From Acanthaster planci (taxonomy: Eukaryota; Echinodermata; Asteroidea; Valvatida; Acanthasteridae), in the NCBI RefSeq assembly GCF_001949145.1, contig NW_019091447.1, positions 729,414-791,413 of the forward strand: 62,000 nt of DNA, read 5' to 3'. Position 1 is the stretch's first letter; each line of letters starts with the position of its first letter. Both the position numbers and the translations under genes were made by a program. This document shows positions 12,500-23,500 of the stretch, one piece after another. The notes below the pieces were generated by a model. The model was not told the origin of the DNA, did no database searches, and was given only the letters and a program-made list of their open reading frames with translations.

Positions 12500-13993
12500 C
12501 TTTTTTTCTAATATTAAAGGGGATCGTTTGGTGACTTTTTTTCCGAAGATGGCAGGTCGAATCGATTGATTTTTAATTTGACAATGATCACTTCACGGAG
12601 TTTTCGAAAATAACATGCTTTCCCTTTTCTTTTTTAACGATACCGATTTGAATCATTTTCGAAGGGGACAGGGATCATTTTATGAGTACTTTTGAAGACA
12701 ACAGGTCGAATCGCACCAAATCATTTTATTTGATGAAGATCACTTTGCGCATTTTTCGAAAATTTTTGAAAGGAACACCCTCACCGTTTTGTTGATATAT
12801 TTTCCCAACCAGAATTTCGCGGAATCACTATGCGAGTTATGGACGATGACTTGGTGGATCGTTTAAAGGATTTTTTTTAAGATAGTAGAGCGAATCGCCC
12901 TGATTATTTCTAATGTACAGAGGATCCCTTTGGGGTTTTTTTCGGAAGATGAATGACACGGTAGTCATGTATTGAGTAGACCGCACCTCGTTCAACACAA
13001 TCATTTTAATATACATACCATTATAGATTACACTCGTTTTGTCGGAGGTTGTATACACAATTTGACAGTATTTTGGTAGACGGTGGAATGGTATAGCGAG
13101 TGCAATACCTTCGAAGATTTCTTTTTCAAGTATGACATCCAATCGACCGATTATTTTTAATTCAATGGTGATGGGCTTTGTGGATTTTTCGAGGATAACA
13201 CTGAACTTGCTCGTTTAATAGAAATTGACTGTAAACCAAAACCGTCATATTGGCCGATTATGAAAATATCACAACCCAGTAATTTTAAGGACATGTAGAA
13301 TACCCTCGTCGTATTGTCGAAGATCGTGCAATGCAAACACTTAGATGTTTTATTTCGAAGAATATTATTATTTTATTTCTTAGAATGGTACGCTTGATGA
13401 ACTCTTTTAAAGAACGGGAGGAATACCTTTTCGTAATGTCACTAGATTTTATTATTTGGAGCAGTTTTTTTGAAGATATCAGCGTGGATCGTCCAGCGGG
13501 CAGGTCGAGTCGTCCTAACTTTTTTTGTTTGAACATGACGACAAATTGTATCATTCAATTTTATTTCTTGACGATCGCTTTGCGGATTTTTCGAAAACGA
13601 TGTGGTGGAACTTGGTGATTTATTTCCCTTTTTTCCCACATATAGCGTTAAGAGTCATTTTGTGGATTTTATATCGATAGATATTTTTTTCGGAACGGAA
13701 TTTTTCGAAGGTGTCAGTGGGGATCGTCTGACAGATTTTTGAAGATGGCTGGTCAGGTTGGTCTGATTATTTTTTTCGAATACATAGACGCCAGGGTAGA
13801 ATCGTATAATCGAATTTTATGTTATGACGACCGCTTAGCGGATTTTTCAAAAATGATGCTGTGGAACGCAATGATTTACTGAAAATGACAGAGTAAAAAA
13901 TAACATCGTATTTACACAGGGGCCTCGTCCATATTTTAAGAAAACCGATCGAAATACCCATGTCGTTTTCTTAATAGATTTTTTAATTTTTGA
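12500..13993. repeat. Diverged tandem repeat, left flank of satellite array
   Basis: The same word order recurs imperfectly every one to two hundred bases. First comes GGATCGTTTG..GATTTTTT, then GAAGATRGCAGGTCGAATCG, then ATTATTTTTAATTTGA, then GACGATCGCTTTGCGG, then ATTTTTCGAAAA. Copies are visible near 12520, 12670, 12855, 13115, 13480 and 13720. Some copies add GATGTGGTGGAAC, which resembles the conserved word of the core array (ACGTGGTAGAACC). Open frames here are accidental. Confidence 0.6.
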
Positions 13994-16426
13994 ACAGAAC
14001 GTGGTAGAACCACTTTGTGATTTGGGGTTTTCTTTACATTTCAGCGTAAATCTTTTGAAATATTTTTTCGAGAAAGCAGGTCGAACGACAACAGAACGTG
14101 GTAGAACCGCTTTGTGATTTGGGGTTTTAGATTTCAGCGTAGAACTTTGGAGCGATGTTATCGAGGATAGCAGGTAGAACGATAACAGAACGTAGTAGAA
14201 TCGCTTTGTGATTTGGGGTTTTCTTTAGATTTCAGCTTAGATCTTTTGAAATATTTTTTCGAGAAAGCAGGTCGAACGACAACAGAACGTGGTAGAACCG
14301 CTTTGCGATTTGGGGCTTTCTTTAGATTTCAGCGTAGATCTTTGGAAATATTTTTTCGAGAAAGCAGGTCGAACGACAACAGAACGTGGTAGAACCGCTT
14401 TGTGATTTGGGGTTTTCTTTAGATTTCAGGTTAGATCTTTTGAAATATTGTTTTCGAGGAAAGCAGGTTGAACGACAACAGAACGTGCTAGAACCGCTTT
14501 GTGATTTAAGGTTTTTCATTAGATTTCAGCGTAGATCTTTTGAGGGATTTTATCGAGGATAGCAGGTCGAACGATAACAGAACGTGGTAGAACCACTTTG
14601 TGATTCGGGGTTTTTCTTTAGATTTTAGGTTAGATCTTTTGAAATATTTTTTGACGAAAGCAGGTCGAACGATAACAGGACGTGGTAGAACCACTTTGTG
14701 ATTTGGTGTTTTTCTTAAGATTTCAGGTTAGATCTTTTGAAATATTTTTTCGACGAAAGCAGGTCAAATGATAACAGGACGTGGTAGAACCGGTTCATGA
14801 TTTTGGGATTTTCTTTAGATTTCAGCGTAGATCTTTGGAGCGATGTTATCGAGGATAGCAGGTAGAACGATAACAGGACGTGGTAGAACCGGTTCGTGAT
14901 TTTGGGTTTTTCTTTAGATTTCAGCGTAGATCTTTTGAAGTATTTTTCAAGTAGAGCAGGTCCAACGATAACAGAACGTGGTAGAACCGCTTTGTGATTT
15001 GGAATTTTTCTTTAGATTTCAGCATAGATCTTTTGAGGGTTTTTTGCGAGGAAAGCAGGTCGAACGATAACAAAACGTGCTAGAACCGCTTTGTGATTTG
15101 AGATTTTTCTTTAGATTTCAGCGTAGAACTTTGGAGCGATGTTATCGAGGATAGCAGGTAGAACGATAACAGAACGTAGTAGAACCGCTTTGTGATTTGG
15201 GGTTGTCTTTAGATTTCAGCGTAGATCTTTGGAAATATTTTGTCAAGAAACCAGGTCGAACGACAACAGAACGTGGTAGAACCGCTTTGTGATTTGGGGT
15301 TCTTTAGATTTCAGCGTAGATCTTTTGAAATATTTTTTCGAGAAAGCAGGTCGAACGACAACAGAACGTGGTAGAACCGCTTTGTGATTTAGGATTTTTC
15401 TTTAGATTTCAGCGTAGATCTTTTGTTGGATTTTATCGAGGAAAGCAGGTCGAACGATAACAGAACGTGGTAGAACCACTTTGTGATTTGGGGTTTTTCT
15501 TTAGATTTCAGCGTAGATGTTTTGAGGGAATTTATGGACGATAGCGAGTCAAACGATAACAGAACATAGTAGAACCACTTTGTGATTTTGGGTTTTTCTT
15601 TAGATTTCAGCGTAGATCTTTTGAAATATTTTTTCGACGAAAGCAGGTCGAACGACAACAGGACGTGGTAGAACCGCTTTGTGATTTGGTGTTTTTCTTA
15701 AGATTTCAGGTTAGATCTTTTGAAATATTTTTTCGACGAAAGCATGTCAAACGATAACAGGACGTGGTAGAACCGGTTCATGATTTTGGGTTTTTCTTTA
15801 GATTTCAGCGTAGATCTTTGGAGCGATGTTATCGAGGATAGCAGGTAGAACGATAACAGGACGTGGTAGAACCAGTTCGTGATTTTGGGTTTTTCTTTAG
15901 ATTTCAGCGTAGATCTTTTGAAGTATTTTTCAAGTAGAGCAGTAGAACCACTTTGTGATTTGGGTTTCTTTAGAGTTCAGCTTAGATCTCTTGAAATATT
16001 TTTTCGAGGAAAGCAGGTCCAACGATAACAGAACGTAGTAGAACTGCTTTGTGATTTGGGGTTTTTCTTTAGATTTCAGCTTAGATCGTTTGCAATATTT
16101 TTCGAGGAAAGCAGGTTGAACGACAACAGAACGTGCTAGAACCGCTTTGTGATTGGGGTTTTTCATTAGATTTCAGCGTAGATCTTTTGAGGGATTTTAT
16201 CGAGGAAAGCAGGTCGAACGATAACAGGACGTGGTAGAACCACTTTGTGATTTGGGTTTCTTTAGAGTTCAGCTTAGATCTTTTGAGGGTTTTTTGCGAG
16301 GAAAGCAGGTCGAACGACAACAGAACGTGGTAGAACCACTTTGTGATTTGGGGTTTTTCTTTAGATTTCAGCGTAGATTGTTTTGAGGGATTTTATCGAG
16401 GATAGCGAGTCAAACGATAACAAAAG
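13994..16426. repeat. ~97-bp tandem satellite, about 25 copies
   Basis: The monomer reads roughly ACAGAACGTGGTAGAACCGC, TTTGTGATTTGGGGTTTTTC, TTTAGATTTCAGCGTAGATC, TTTTGAAATATTTTTTCGAG, GAAAGCAGGTCGAACGATA. The word GTAGAACC or a close variant recurs about every 96-100 bp from about 14001 to 16327, roughly 25 times, with one shortened unit near 15944. Variant monomers recur in the same order: a CGGTTCATGATTTTGGG type and a GGAGCGATGTTATCGAGGA type appear near 14794 and again near 15777. This implies a longer period of about 983 bp. The minus-strand open frames across it are repeat artefacts. Confidence 0.93.
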
Positions 16427-17600
16427 ATGGCGGGTGGAACTTTTTCGCTGACGATCGCTTTGCGAGTTTTTCGATAATGAAGCAGTGGATCTCGCTGTTT
16501 CACTCGAAATGACAGTAAAACGCACACGTCATACTAGCGCTCGTTTACACCGAAGACCTTATTCAGCCAGGTCATTCTAAAGGACGGGAGGAATACCCGT
16601 GTCATATCGATGATTTTTTTTTTCTTTCTTAAAACCTTTTTTGGACGATATCGGCATGGATCATCTGCCGGAATTTTCAAAGATAGCAGATCAATTCAAC
16701 CCGATTTTTTTTATTTTTTGCGAATAAGACGCTGTAGATCGTTTGATAGTTGTTTTCGCTGACAGAAAATTAATCGTACCAATAAAGTTTTATTTGACGG
16801 CGATCGCTTAACGGATTTTTTTTTAACATTTACCTGGTGGAACGCACAGTAAAATGAGTACTTGAAACGCAGAATACCCTCGTCGCTTTGTCGAAGATTG
16901 TGCGATGCGATCAATCCGTTTTTATTACGTTTTATTTCGAGAAACGATGGAGTCGACTAGCTTTCACTTTTCTTTCCAAGCGATTAAATCATTTTGGCCT
17001 TTTTTCGAAGTTTGATGTTAATCGTTAATTTTTTTGCTGATGGCAAGTTGAAAAACGGGAAGAACGCGCTTCGCCGTTTAGAGGAGAACGTAATGAAATT
17101 CTAGATTTTTTACGCAGACGTCAGTGTTGATCGTTTTAAGGATTTATTTTTTTGAAGATAGCAGGTGAATTCGCCCTGATTATTTTGAATTTGAAGACGA
17201 TTGCTAAGCGGAATATTCGAGAACGCACGACACAAGAAATCGCTCGTAGTATTCAAAATGGTTGAGCAAAACGTGGCCGTCAAAATTGCTGAACGAGACC
17301 CCCCACATTTAATTTAAATAGAATACCCTCGTTTTTTTATTTTCACGATAACGATATTCCGAGTTAATTTTCTTAAGATGTGGCCGTTTGATTGAGAATA
17401 ACCGAGTGAAACGTAACCGCCGTTTGGTTGCACGACGAGGTTTGACGAGGATATGGCATTCGATATTGCTTTGCGATTCTTATTTCAAAAAAGAATGACA
17501 GAATTAACGACTTTGTGATGGTGTAGGGGCGATGTGGATCTACTTGCCACTTTTTTCAAAGATAAAGGGGTGGAACTGCTTGGTGTTTCAATTTTGATAT
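16427..17600. repeat. Diverged tandem repeat, right flank of satellite array
   Basis: The same degenerate words as in the left flank are seen (GACGATCGCTTTGCGAGTTTTTCG near 16451, GAAGATAGCAGGTGAATTCGCCCTGATTATTTT near 17154). They sit outside the homogenised core. Together with the left flank this suggests one ancient array of about 5 kb. Confidence 0.55.
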
Positions 17601-17649
17601 CATGGGATGAAGTCGGTAACAATTTGTGAAAAGGCTAATGATCGAGTCC

Positions 17650-18645
17650 GACCAGACAACAGGCCCGCCATTGTCCTTCCATCTATGAAAATTATTACAT
17701 CATTTCAACTTGGCAACAGGCCCGCCATTGTCTTTCCATCTTTGAAAATTATTACATCATTTCCACTTGACAACAGACCCGCCATTGTCCTTCCATCTAT
17801 GAAAATTATTACATAATTTCAACTTGACAACAGACCCGCCATTGTCCGTCTGATTTTGCAGATTAATATATTATTTCCATCAGACAACAGACCCGCCATT
17901 GTCCTTACATCGATGAAAATTATTACATCATTTCAACTTGACAACAACTAGGCCCGCCATTGTCTTTCCATCTTTGAAAATTATTACATTTTTTCCATCA
18001 GACAACAGACCCGCCATTGTCCTTCCATCTATGAAAATTATTACATCATTTCAACTTGACAACAGCTAGGCCCGCCATTGTCTTTCCTTCTTTGAAAATT
18101 ATTACATTATTTCCATCAGACAACAGACCCGCCATTGTCCTTCCATCTTTGCAGATTAATGTATTTTTCCACCAGACAACAGACCCGCCATTGTCTTTCC
18201 ATCTTTGAAAATTATTACACTATTTCAACTGGACAACAGACCCGCCATTGTCCTTTCATCTTTGCAGATTAATGTATTTTTCCACCAGACAACAGACCCG
18301 CCATTGTCTTTCCATCTTTGAAAATTATTACACTATTTCAACTGGACAACAGGCCCGCCATTGTCCTTTCATCTTTGCAGATTAATGTATTTTTCCACCA
18401 GACAACAGACCCGCCATTGTCTTTCCATCTATGAAAATTATTACACTATTTCAACTGGACAACAGACCCGCCATTGTCCTTTCATCTTTGCAGNNNNNNN
18501 NNNNNNNNNNNNNNNNNNNCCCGCCATCGTCCTTCCATCTTTGGAGATTTATACATTATTTCCATCAGACAACAGACCCGCCATTGTCCTTCCATCTTTG
18601 CAAATTTATACATCAATTTAACCGGACAGCAGTCCCGCCGCTGTC
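17650..18645. repeat. 57-bp tandem array (about 17 copies) with assembly gap
   Basis: Units begin GACAACAGACCCGCCATTGT, followed by CCTTCCATCTATGAAAATTA and TTACATCATTTCAACTT. Successive starts at 17655, 17712 and 17769 give a 57-bp period; a few units carry a 3-bp insertion (ACAACAACTAGG). From about 18150 the units alternate in pairs: a TTTGCAGATTAATGTATTTTTCC type and a TTTGAAAATTATTACACT type, with a 113-bp dimer period (18151, 18264, 18377, next at about 18491). The run of N at 18494-18519 lies in the array, so its true length is unknown. The array is distinct from the 97-bp satellite next to it. Confidence 0.93.
18494..18519. other. Assembly gap (26 N)
   Basis: There are 26 consecutive N inside the 57-bp tandem array. 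The copy number on either side cannot be trusted. Predicted proteins crossing it are meaningless. Confidence 0.99.
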
Positions 18646-20290
18646 TCTTTCCTCCAATGAAAATCGAAACGAGAATGGATCCAAGTTCTATTTGTGAAAT
18701 CACCTTTTAAAGATTCAATGGAACCCACTCAAGTGAATCTGTAAAACTCTGCAGATTAAATCTTGTTCCTCCACGAGTTGTTGACGAGTTGAACCAGCAC
18801 GTTGCACCTGGATGCATTCCTCGCCTTTCAAGTTTTGTGAAGGCAGACTCTGGGCCACGCCCACTCATGCGAATAAAGCGCGTGCGAGTTTCATTCATAA
18901 GCAAATTACACTATTCGTACAAATCTGTTTCATTGCTCGTTTGCACCCAACAAAGTTGAAATTTGTTGTTAGTATTGCCAGTATTTGGGTGGCGGCGTTC
19001 ACTTCGATTTGGGCAGCGTTTTTTTCGAACTAAAGGGGACGGCTGAAAAGAAAACGCGCCTTTCTTCAGCCAGTCTATAGCGTAACCCTAAAACGCACCC
19101 CCTTCAACAAGCAACTTGTTTCGAGCTACAATACCTTTTGACCGAAAATAAAGCTGTTAATTGGCTGAAGACACGACTAACGTTATAGAAAATGATTTCC
19201 ATCTTTACCGTGCGACTGAACGTTTCTGTTAGAGGTGTGTAACTCCGCATACGTACGTCGGTTTCTTCTATGAAAGCAAACTTACCACAGTGCTTGCTTG
19301 TGCCTTACGTCCCACTGGTTCAAAATCATCATTCAGATCATTCGACATTGTCCACAATAAGCACAGTCCAAAAACCACAATCCAAAGAATTTCATCTCGC
19401 GAGTCGCGACATTATTTCCCAGTATCGTCGACGAAAGTTCGGGAAATTTTACGTTAATTCAGGTCCGGCGGTAAAGGTGAATCAGACCGCCAGTACATTT
19501 GAAGTCTCCTCCGAGGGTAATTTGGCACATTGAATGAATGACGCATCTCGATCCTTTCCTGTTGAACCCAGCAGCGTAACAAAAAAGAAGTGAAACGGTC
19601 GTCTTTTTGTACTACGTATATCAGACGGAGTACCAAGAAATATTTCTCCGCACTGACGTTGTTCACAGTCTCTTCTGTCTGTAATTCTTATGCCACTTTA
19701 ATATTTTTCTTATTTATTCCTTTAACAAAAATAAAAACGCCATTACTTTTTTCTCGAGATGGACTCCCTTTTTTTTTAGTCATAACAAGGCCCTATTTTC
19801 CAGGAATTAATAATTATGAAAAAGAGATGTCACATAACTTGTTTTATTGGTCAGACGGGGTCCGAGTGACTTTGGTCTGTCAAACTAGCTAATTTGATTG
19901 GACAAACAGATGCATGTCACTTGGCAGAAGAAAAGAAATTCGCGTGCGACCGCCCACTTTATTTGCATTGGCATCCAGAGGTTTCTTTGAATATCCGAGC
20001 AGCTTTTGTTCGCAGAATTCGAACAATTCTTGTGAATGATGGTATGTCAGTGGGCGGGCCGGGGGGGGGGTTCTTGGTATCCCTGGCTTACTGGATTCTC
20101 TTCTTTCAAGGGTACGTTCCGCACCACAGGTATTTATGCCGACCTCACCATTTATACCTTTGGGCCATTTTGGTAAAAAACATATTGATGCAAACACATC
20201 CTCCAGTGAAAAAATCTTTAGGGCATTAACTGTGACACCAGTCCATTGGTCAGAGTTTTTTCGGCAAAATCATAATTGCTCTCGGCGAAA
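18646..20290. other. Interval between the tandem array and EBP2
   Basis: No recognisable gene. Short open frames on both strands (for example 19270-19533 and 19889-20197) have no family signature. The right-hand part probably holds the EBP2 promoter. Confidence 0.55.
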
Positions 20291-20416
20291 ATGGAAAAGG
20301 AGGGGCAAAGAAGGGGACAGTTTAAAAAAAGTGCAGCTCAGGAGGATCAGACTACCATTACACTCAATGATGATGGTACCCCCCCCCTTGAAAATGGTCA
20401 CGCGACACCGTCGAAG
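20291..20416 (+). CDS. Possible upstream coding exon (alternative EBP2 first exon?)
   Basis: An ATG in strong context (A at -3, G at +4) opens a 42-codon frame beginning MEKEGQRRGQFKKSAAQED and ending TPSK, immediately followed by a consensus donor AAG|GTAACT in phase 0. EBP2 exon 2 (22027) also starts in phase 0, so splicing to it would be in frame. The translation is charged, polar and low in hydrophobics, and I recognise no family. The exon at 20561 is the better EBP2 start because it matches the acidic Ser/Glu N-terminus usual for the family. Treat this as a hypothesis. Confidence 0.25.
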
Positions 20417-20557
20417 GTAACTACACAAACTTCATCCAGACGAAGTCTGTGACTTTTCGTAGAGCTCCATTATGATTTTAGAAGTGCGCCCTCTTCGGTC
20501 GTTAATTTCGCTTAAACTTGCATGCTCTGTGCTTTCATTAAACAGTCGTAGATATGC

Positions 20558-20568
20558 AAGATGGCGGC
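20558..20568 (+). promoter_or_regulatory. YY1-type element at the EBP2 start codon
   Basis: The sequence AAGATGGCGGC surrounds the initiator ATG at 20561. This is the classic downstream YY1 motif of TATA-less housekeeping and ribosome-biogenesis genes in animals, where it also serves as the start-codon context. No TATA box is obvious upstream. The functional role is inferred from the motif and position. Confidence 0.5.
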
Positions 20569-23500
20569 TTCCATGCTGGCGAGATTGCCAACCGAACACG
20601 TGGGAGAAGCCGATTCAGACGACTATAACTCCAGTTCAGGAGAAGAAAGCGAAAATTCAGACACCGAGGTAATATTTATCAATATAAATTCGGCTAATTT
20701 GAAGATTTAATTTCAAGTTGGTATTCAACTTATGAGGGACGTCGTCAACATGGTAAACTATGCCATTTCAGGCATTTGGCCATTACTACCGTGCCGGGAT
20801 CATTCTTTAACTAGTCGTGGTATTTCGTCAAATTCGTGATTCTTTTCAGGCCATGAGAATGAAAGATTTAGACATGTGTCCCGGCATTTTTCATTATTCA
20901 TTATCTATTTTTTGCAAGATGGTGTGCGTAGTGGCTGTGCACGGCGCATGCCCACAGCAGTGCGTATAGGCATGATAGGGCCTACATGTACTATCTGACT
21001 AAGGCCATTTGCCAATACTCAACTTCGTCTCCGTCTCAGGCTTCATATAGGAAATCAAATCCCTGATTGTGGGCCTGAAGCGTTAACTAAAATGAAAAAC
21101 CGCAATGTTTGGCTCTTTTGCATCTTACTTAATCATGTTTTGTGGCACTATAGTATCAGACTTACAATTGTGCTTACAAAATAGTCCACAAAAACAGTTC
21201 AAGCCTGAGACAGAGCCTAGGTCCAGTATTTGTAAAGGGCCTAAGTATGAGTCTATCATAGTATGTACATAATGTACACCGATCATTGTCAACTAGGCCG
21301 TCATGCCTATCAGAGAATTTAATCGTTTGTGTAGTGGGTAAGTATACATAGGCACCTGGGTATGTGCATTTTATACCCTTTTACTGCTGCTTTGTGATTT
21401 AGGATTCGAAATGTTTTTGATAGCCTTTTTGTGTAAATAATGAAAATTTGGTAAATATTGAATTTTTTTGGCGTAGTGTTTTTGGAGTATGCCGGTGGTG
21501 GCTGCAAATCTAAAACTTTCATTCTAATGGCCTAAGTTCTGCTGTTTTCTCATCAAAGTCCCTAGGTTTGAATATAATGCCGATGGAGGTAACTCTGGAG
21601 TGTTACATTGAATCTTAAAGTGTCAACTGCAAGACAATACATGTCATTCAATGACATTATTGTCATGATTTTCACTGATTGTGATATGATTTGAAAGGAT
21701 TTGATTTAGACCTATGAGGCTATGTGTAAACTTAAAAAGATGACGAAAACCTTTCCAAAAAATAGATATTCTGCGCAATCTCCAAACTTGCACAAATTTA
21801 TTGCACTCCATCCTGAGTTGATTTACCTTTGAATAAATTCCATTCCTAGGATAGGGAGTAGGCCTATAATAAGTTTTTGCAAAAATAAAGATTGCGCTTG
21901 TCATAGATACATGTTAACATTTATTTATTTACTTATTTATCACATCGAGCAGCGGAGGGATCGCCAGTTACATGTAGACCTGTGGTGGGATTCAATGTGA
22001 CCTTGTGTTTGTGTTTCGCTTTTCAGTTACAGAAAGCATTCGCTAAAGGGTACCTGAAGCCTGGACTAAATGTTGTAACTCATGGACCGAAAAAATGCAT
22101 CAATGATGTGGTAAGGATGGAAAATTTAGGCCTATAAATGTTGTTTGCAGTCAGTCAATATACGCAATCACTCGATCTTTGTGCAGCCGCACAATCTTAC
22201 TTCTCAATTTTTCAATCATTCTGCCACCTGCCAATCGCCTTATCTCTCTACTTCATGGTTTTGAAAGATTGTTTCAAACAAGGGAGGTCAAATTGGAGAT
22301 TGCAAGCAGAATGGATTTGTCCAGAAACAACTAATTAATTTAAAAACCAGTTTGGAGTTCATAAACTTGAGTCATTTAGAACTTTTAGAAATGGATGTAA
22401 ATAGTAACCCATAAATATTTTGAAGTTGTCATTCCCATATTCCCTTGGTCTCAGGTGGGGATAACAGAAGCCTTGGCAGAGCTCCAACAGGATCTTCCAT
22501 GGGTTGAGAGGCTTGACATCGTTAACGAGGAGGTCGGGAAAAGAGCAGCAGATGAGGAGGAAGAGGAGCAAGAGGAGTTGAAGAGAGCAACTTCAGCCGA
22601 TGACGTACACAATGACTTCAAGCGAGAGATGAAATTGTAAGTTCAAGCTGGGCTTGAAACTGGAAAGGTCAAGCATGTTAAGACTGGTGTTCCTGAAGAT
22701 TTTTTGTCAAGATCCAAACCTTCTGATCTGTCACCATCGTCTTACTGGACGTTTTCTGTCTTGTCAGTTATCGACAGGGCCAAGCGGCAGTCTTGGAAGC
22801 TGTTCCTCGACTACAAAAGCTTGGCTTTTGCACAAAGAGACCGGAGGATTACTTTGCTGAGATGGCCAAGTCAGATGAACACATGAGAAAGGTAACTTGT
22901 TAACTTGGATTAGGCTTTGAGCAGTATACATGTAACACGTCAAGCTACACCGTATTATGAAGTGATGATATTCACTTCATAATGACAGCACTATGTAGGT
23001 GTAATTGTGGACTTCCTGCTTACATTTCAATATTTTTGACTACAAGTGTATGAGATTTTCAATTATTTTGAGTTAATTTTTACGAAAGTGAATCCTATTT
23101 GATTTATCAATTTTTCTGAGGTTTAGGATTCCTGGAGATAATTTGCCTTCTACAAGTGCTGTTTTGCCTCAAAAGCTGGAGACTTCATGCTCATTAAAAA
23201 TTTTAATTGGAAAATCTTTGTTTGCAGGTTCGGAAGAGGCTCATAGGCAGGCAGCTGTCCATAGAAAGATCTGAAAAGGCCAAGAAATTACGAGAACTCA
23301 AAAAGTTTGGCAAAAAGGTGAGGAAATCTGTATTTAAATATTTCAAGGCTTAATCTGCATTTATTTGTGTTTCTTGGAGAAAAGGGTTTTGGAAAAGGGA
23401 TAGATTCTTGTTCTTTTTCCTTCATTTTTGTAAAGGTGTTGATGGCTATGCTGCAGTGACAACATAGGCCGGTGAATTTTACATGTTTGTAACATAAGTA

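Noticed and set aside
13285-16914. Many minus-strand ORFs with repeated SFDLLSS..KRS-type residues
   Set aside because: They are translations of the 97-bp satellite and its diverged flanks. They have no unique sequence and no conserved start.
18361-18703. ORFs crossing the N gap
   Set aside because: They contain unknown residues and consist of the 57-bp tandem repeat.
22954-23120. Possible C/D-box snoRNA in EBP2 intron 4
   Set aside because: A TGATGA-like word and a CTGA are present, but about 150 bases apart and without a terminal stem. The C-like box is inside a simple hairpin.
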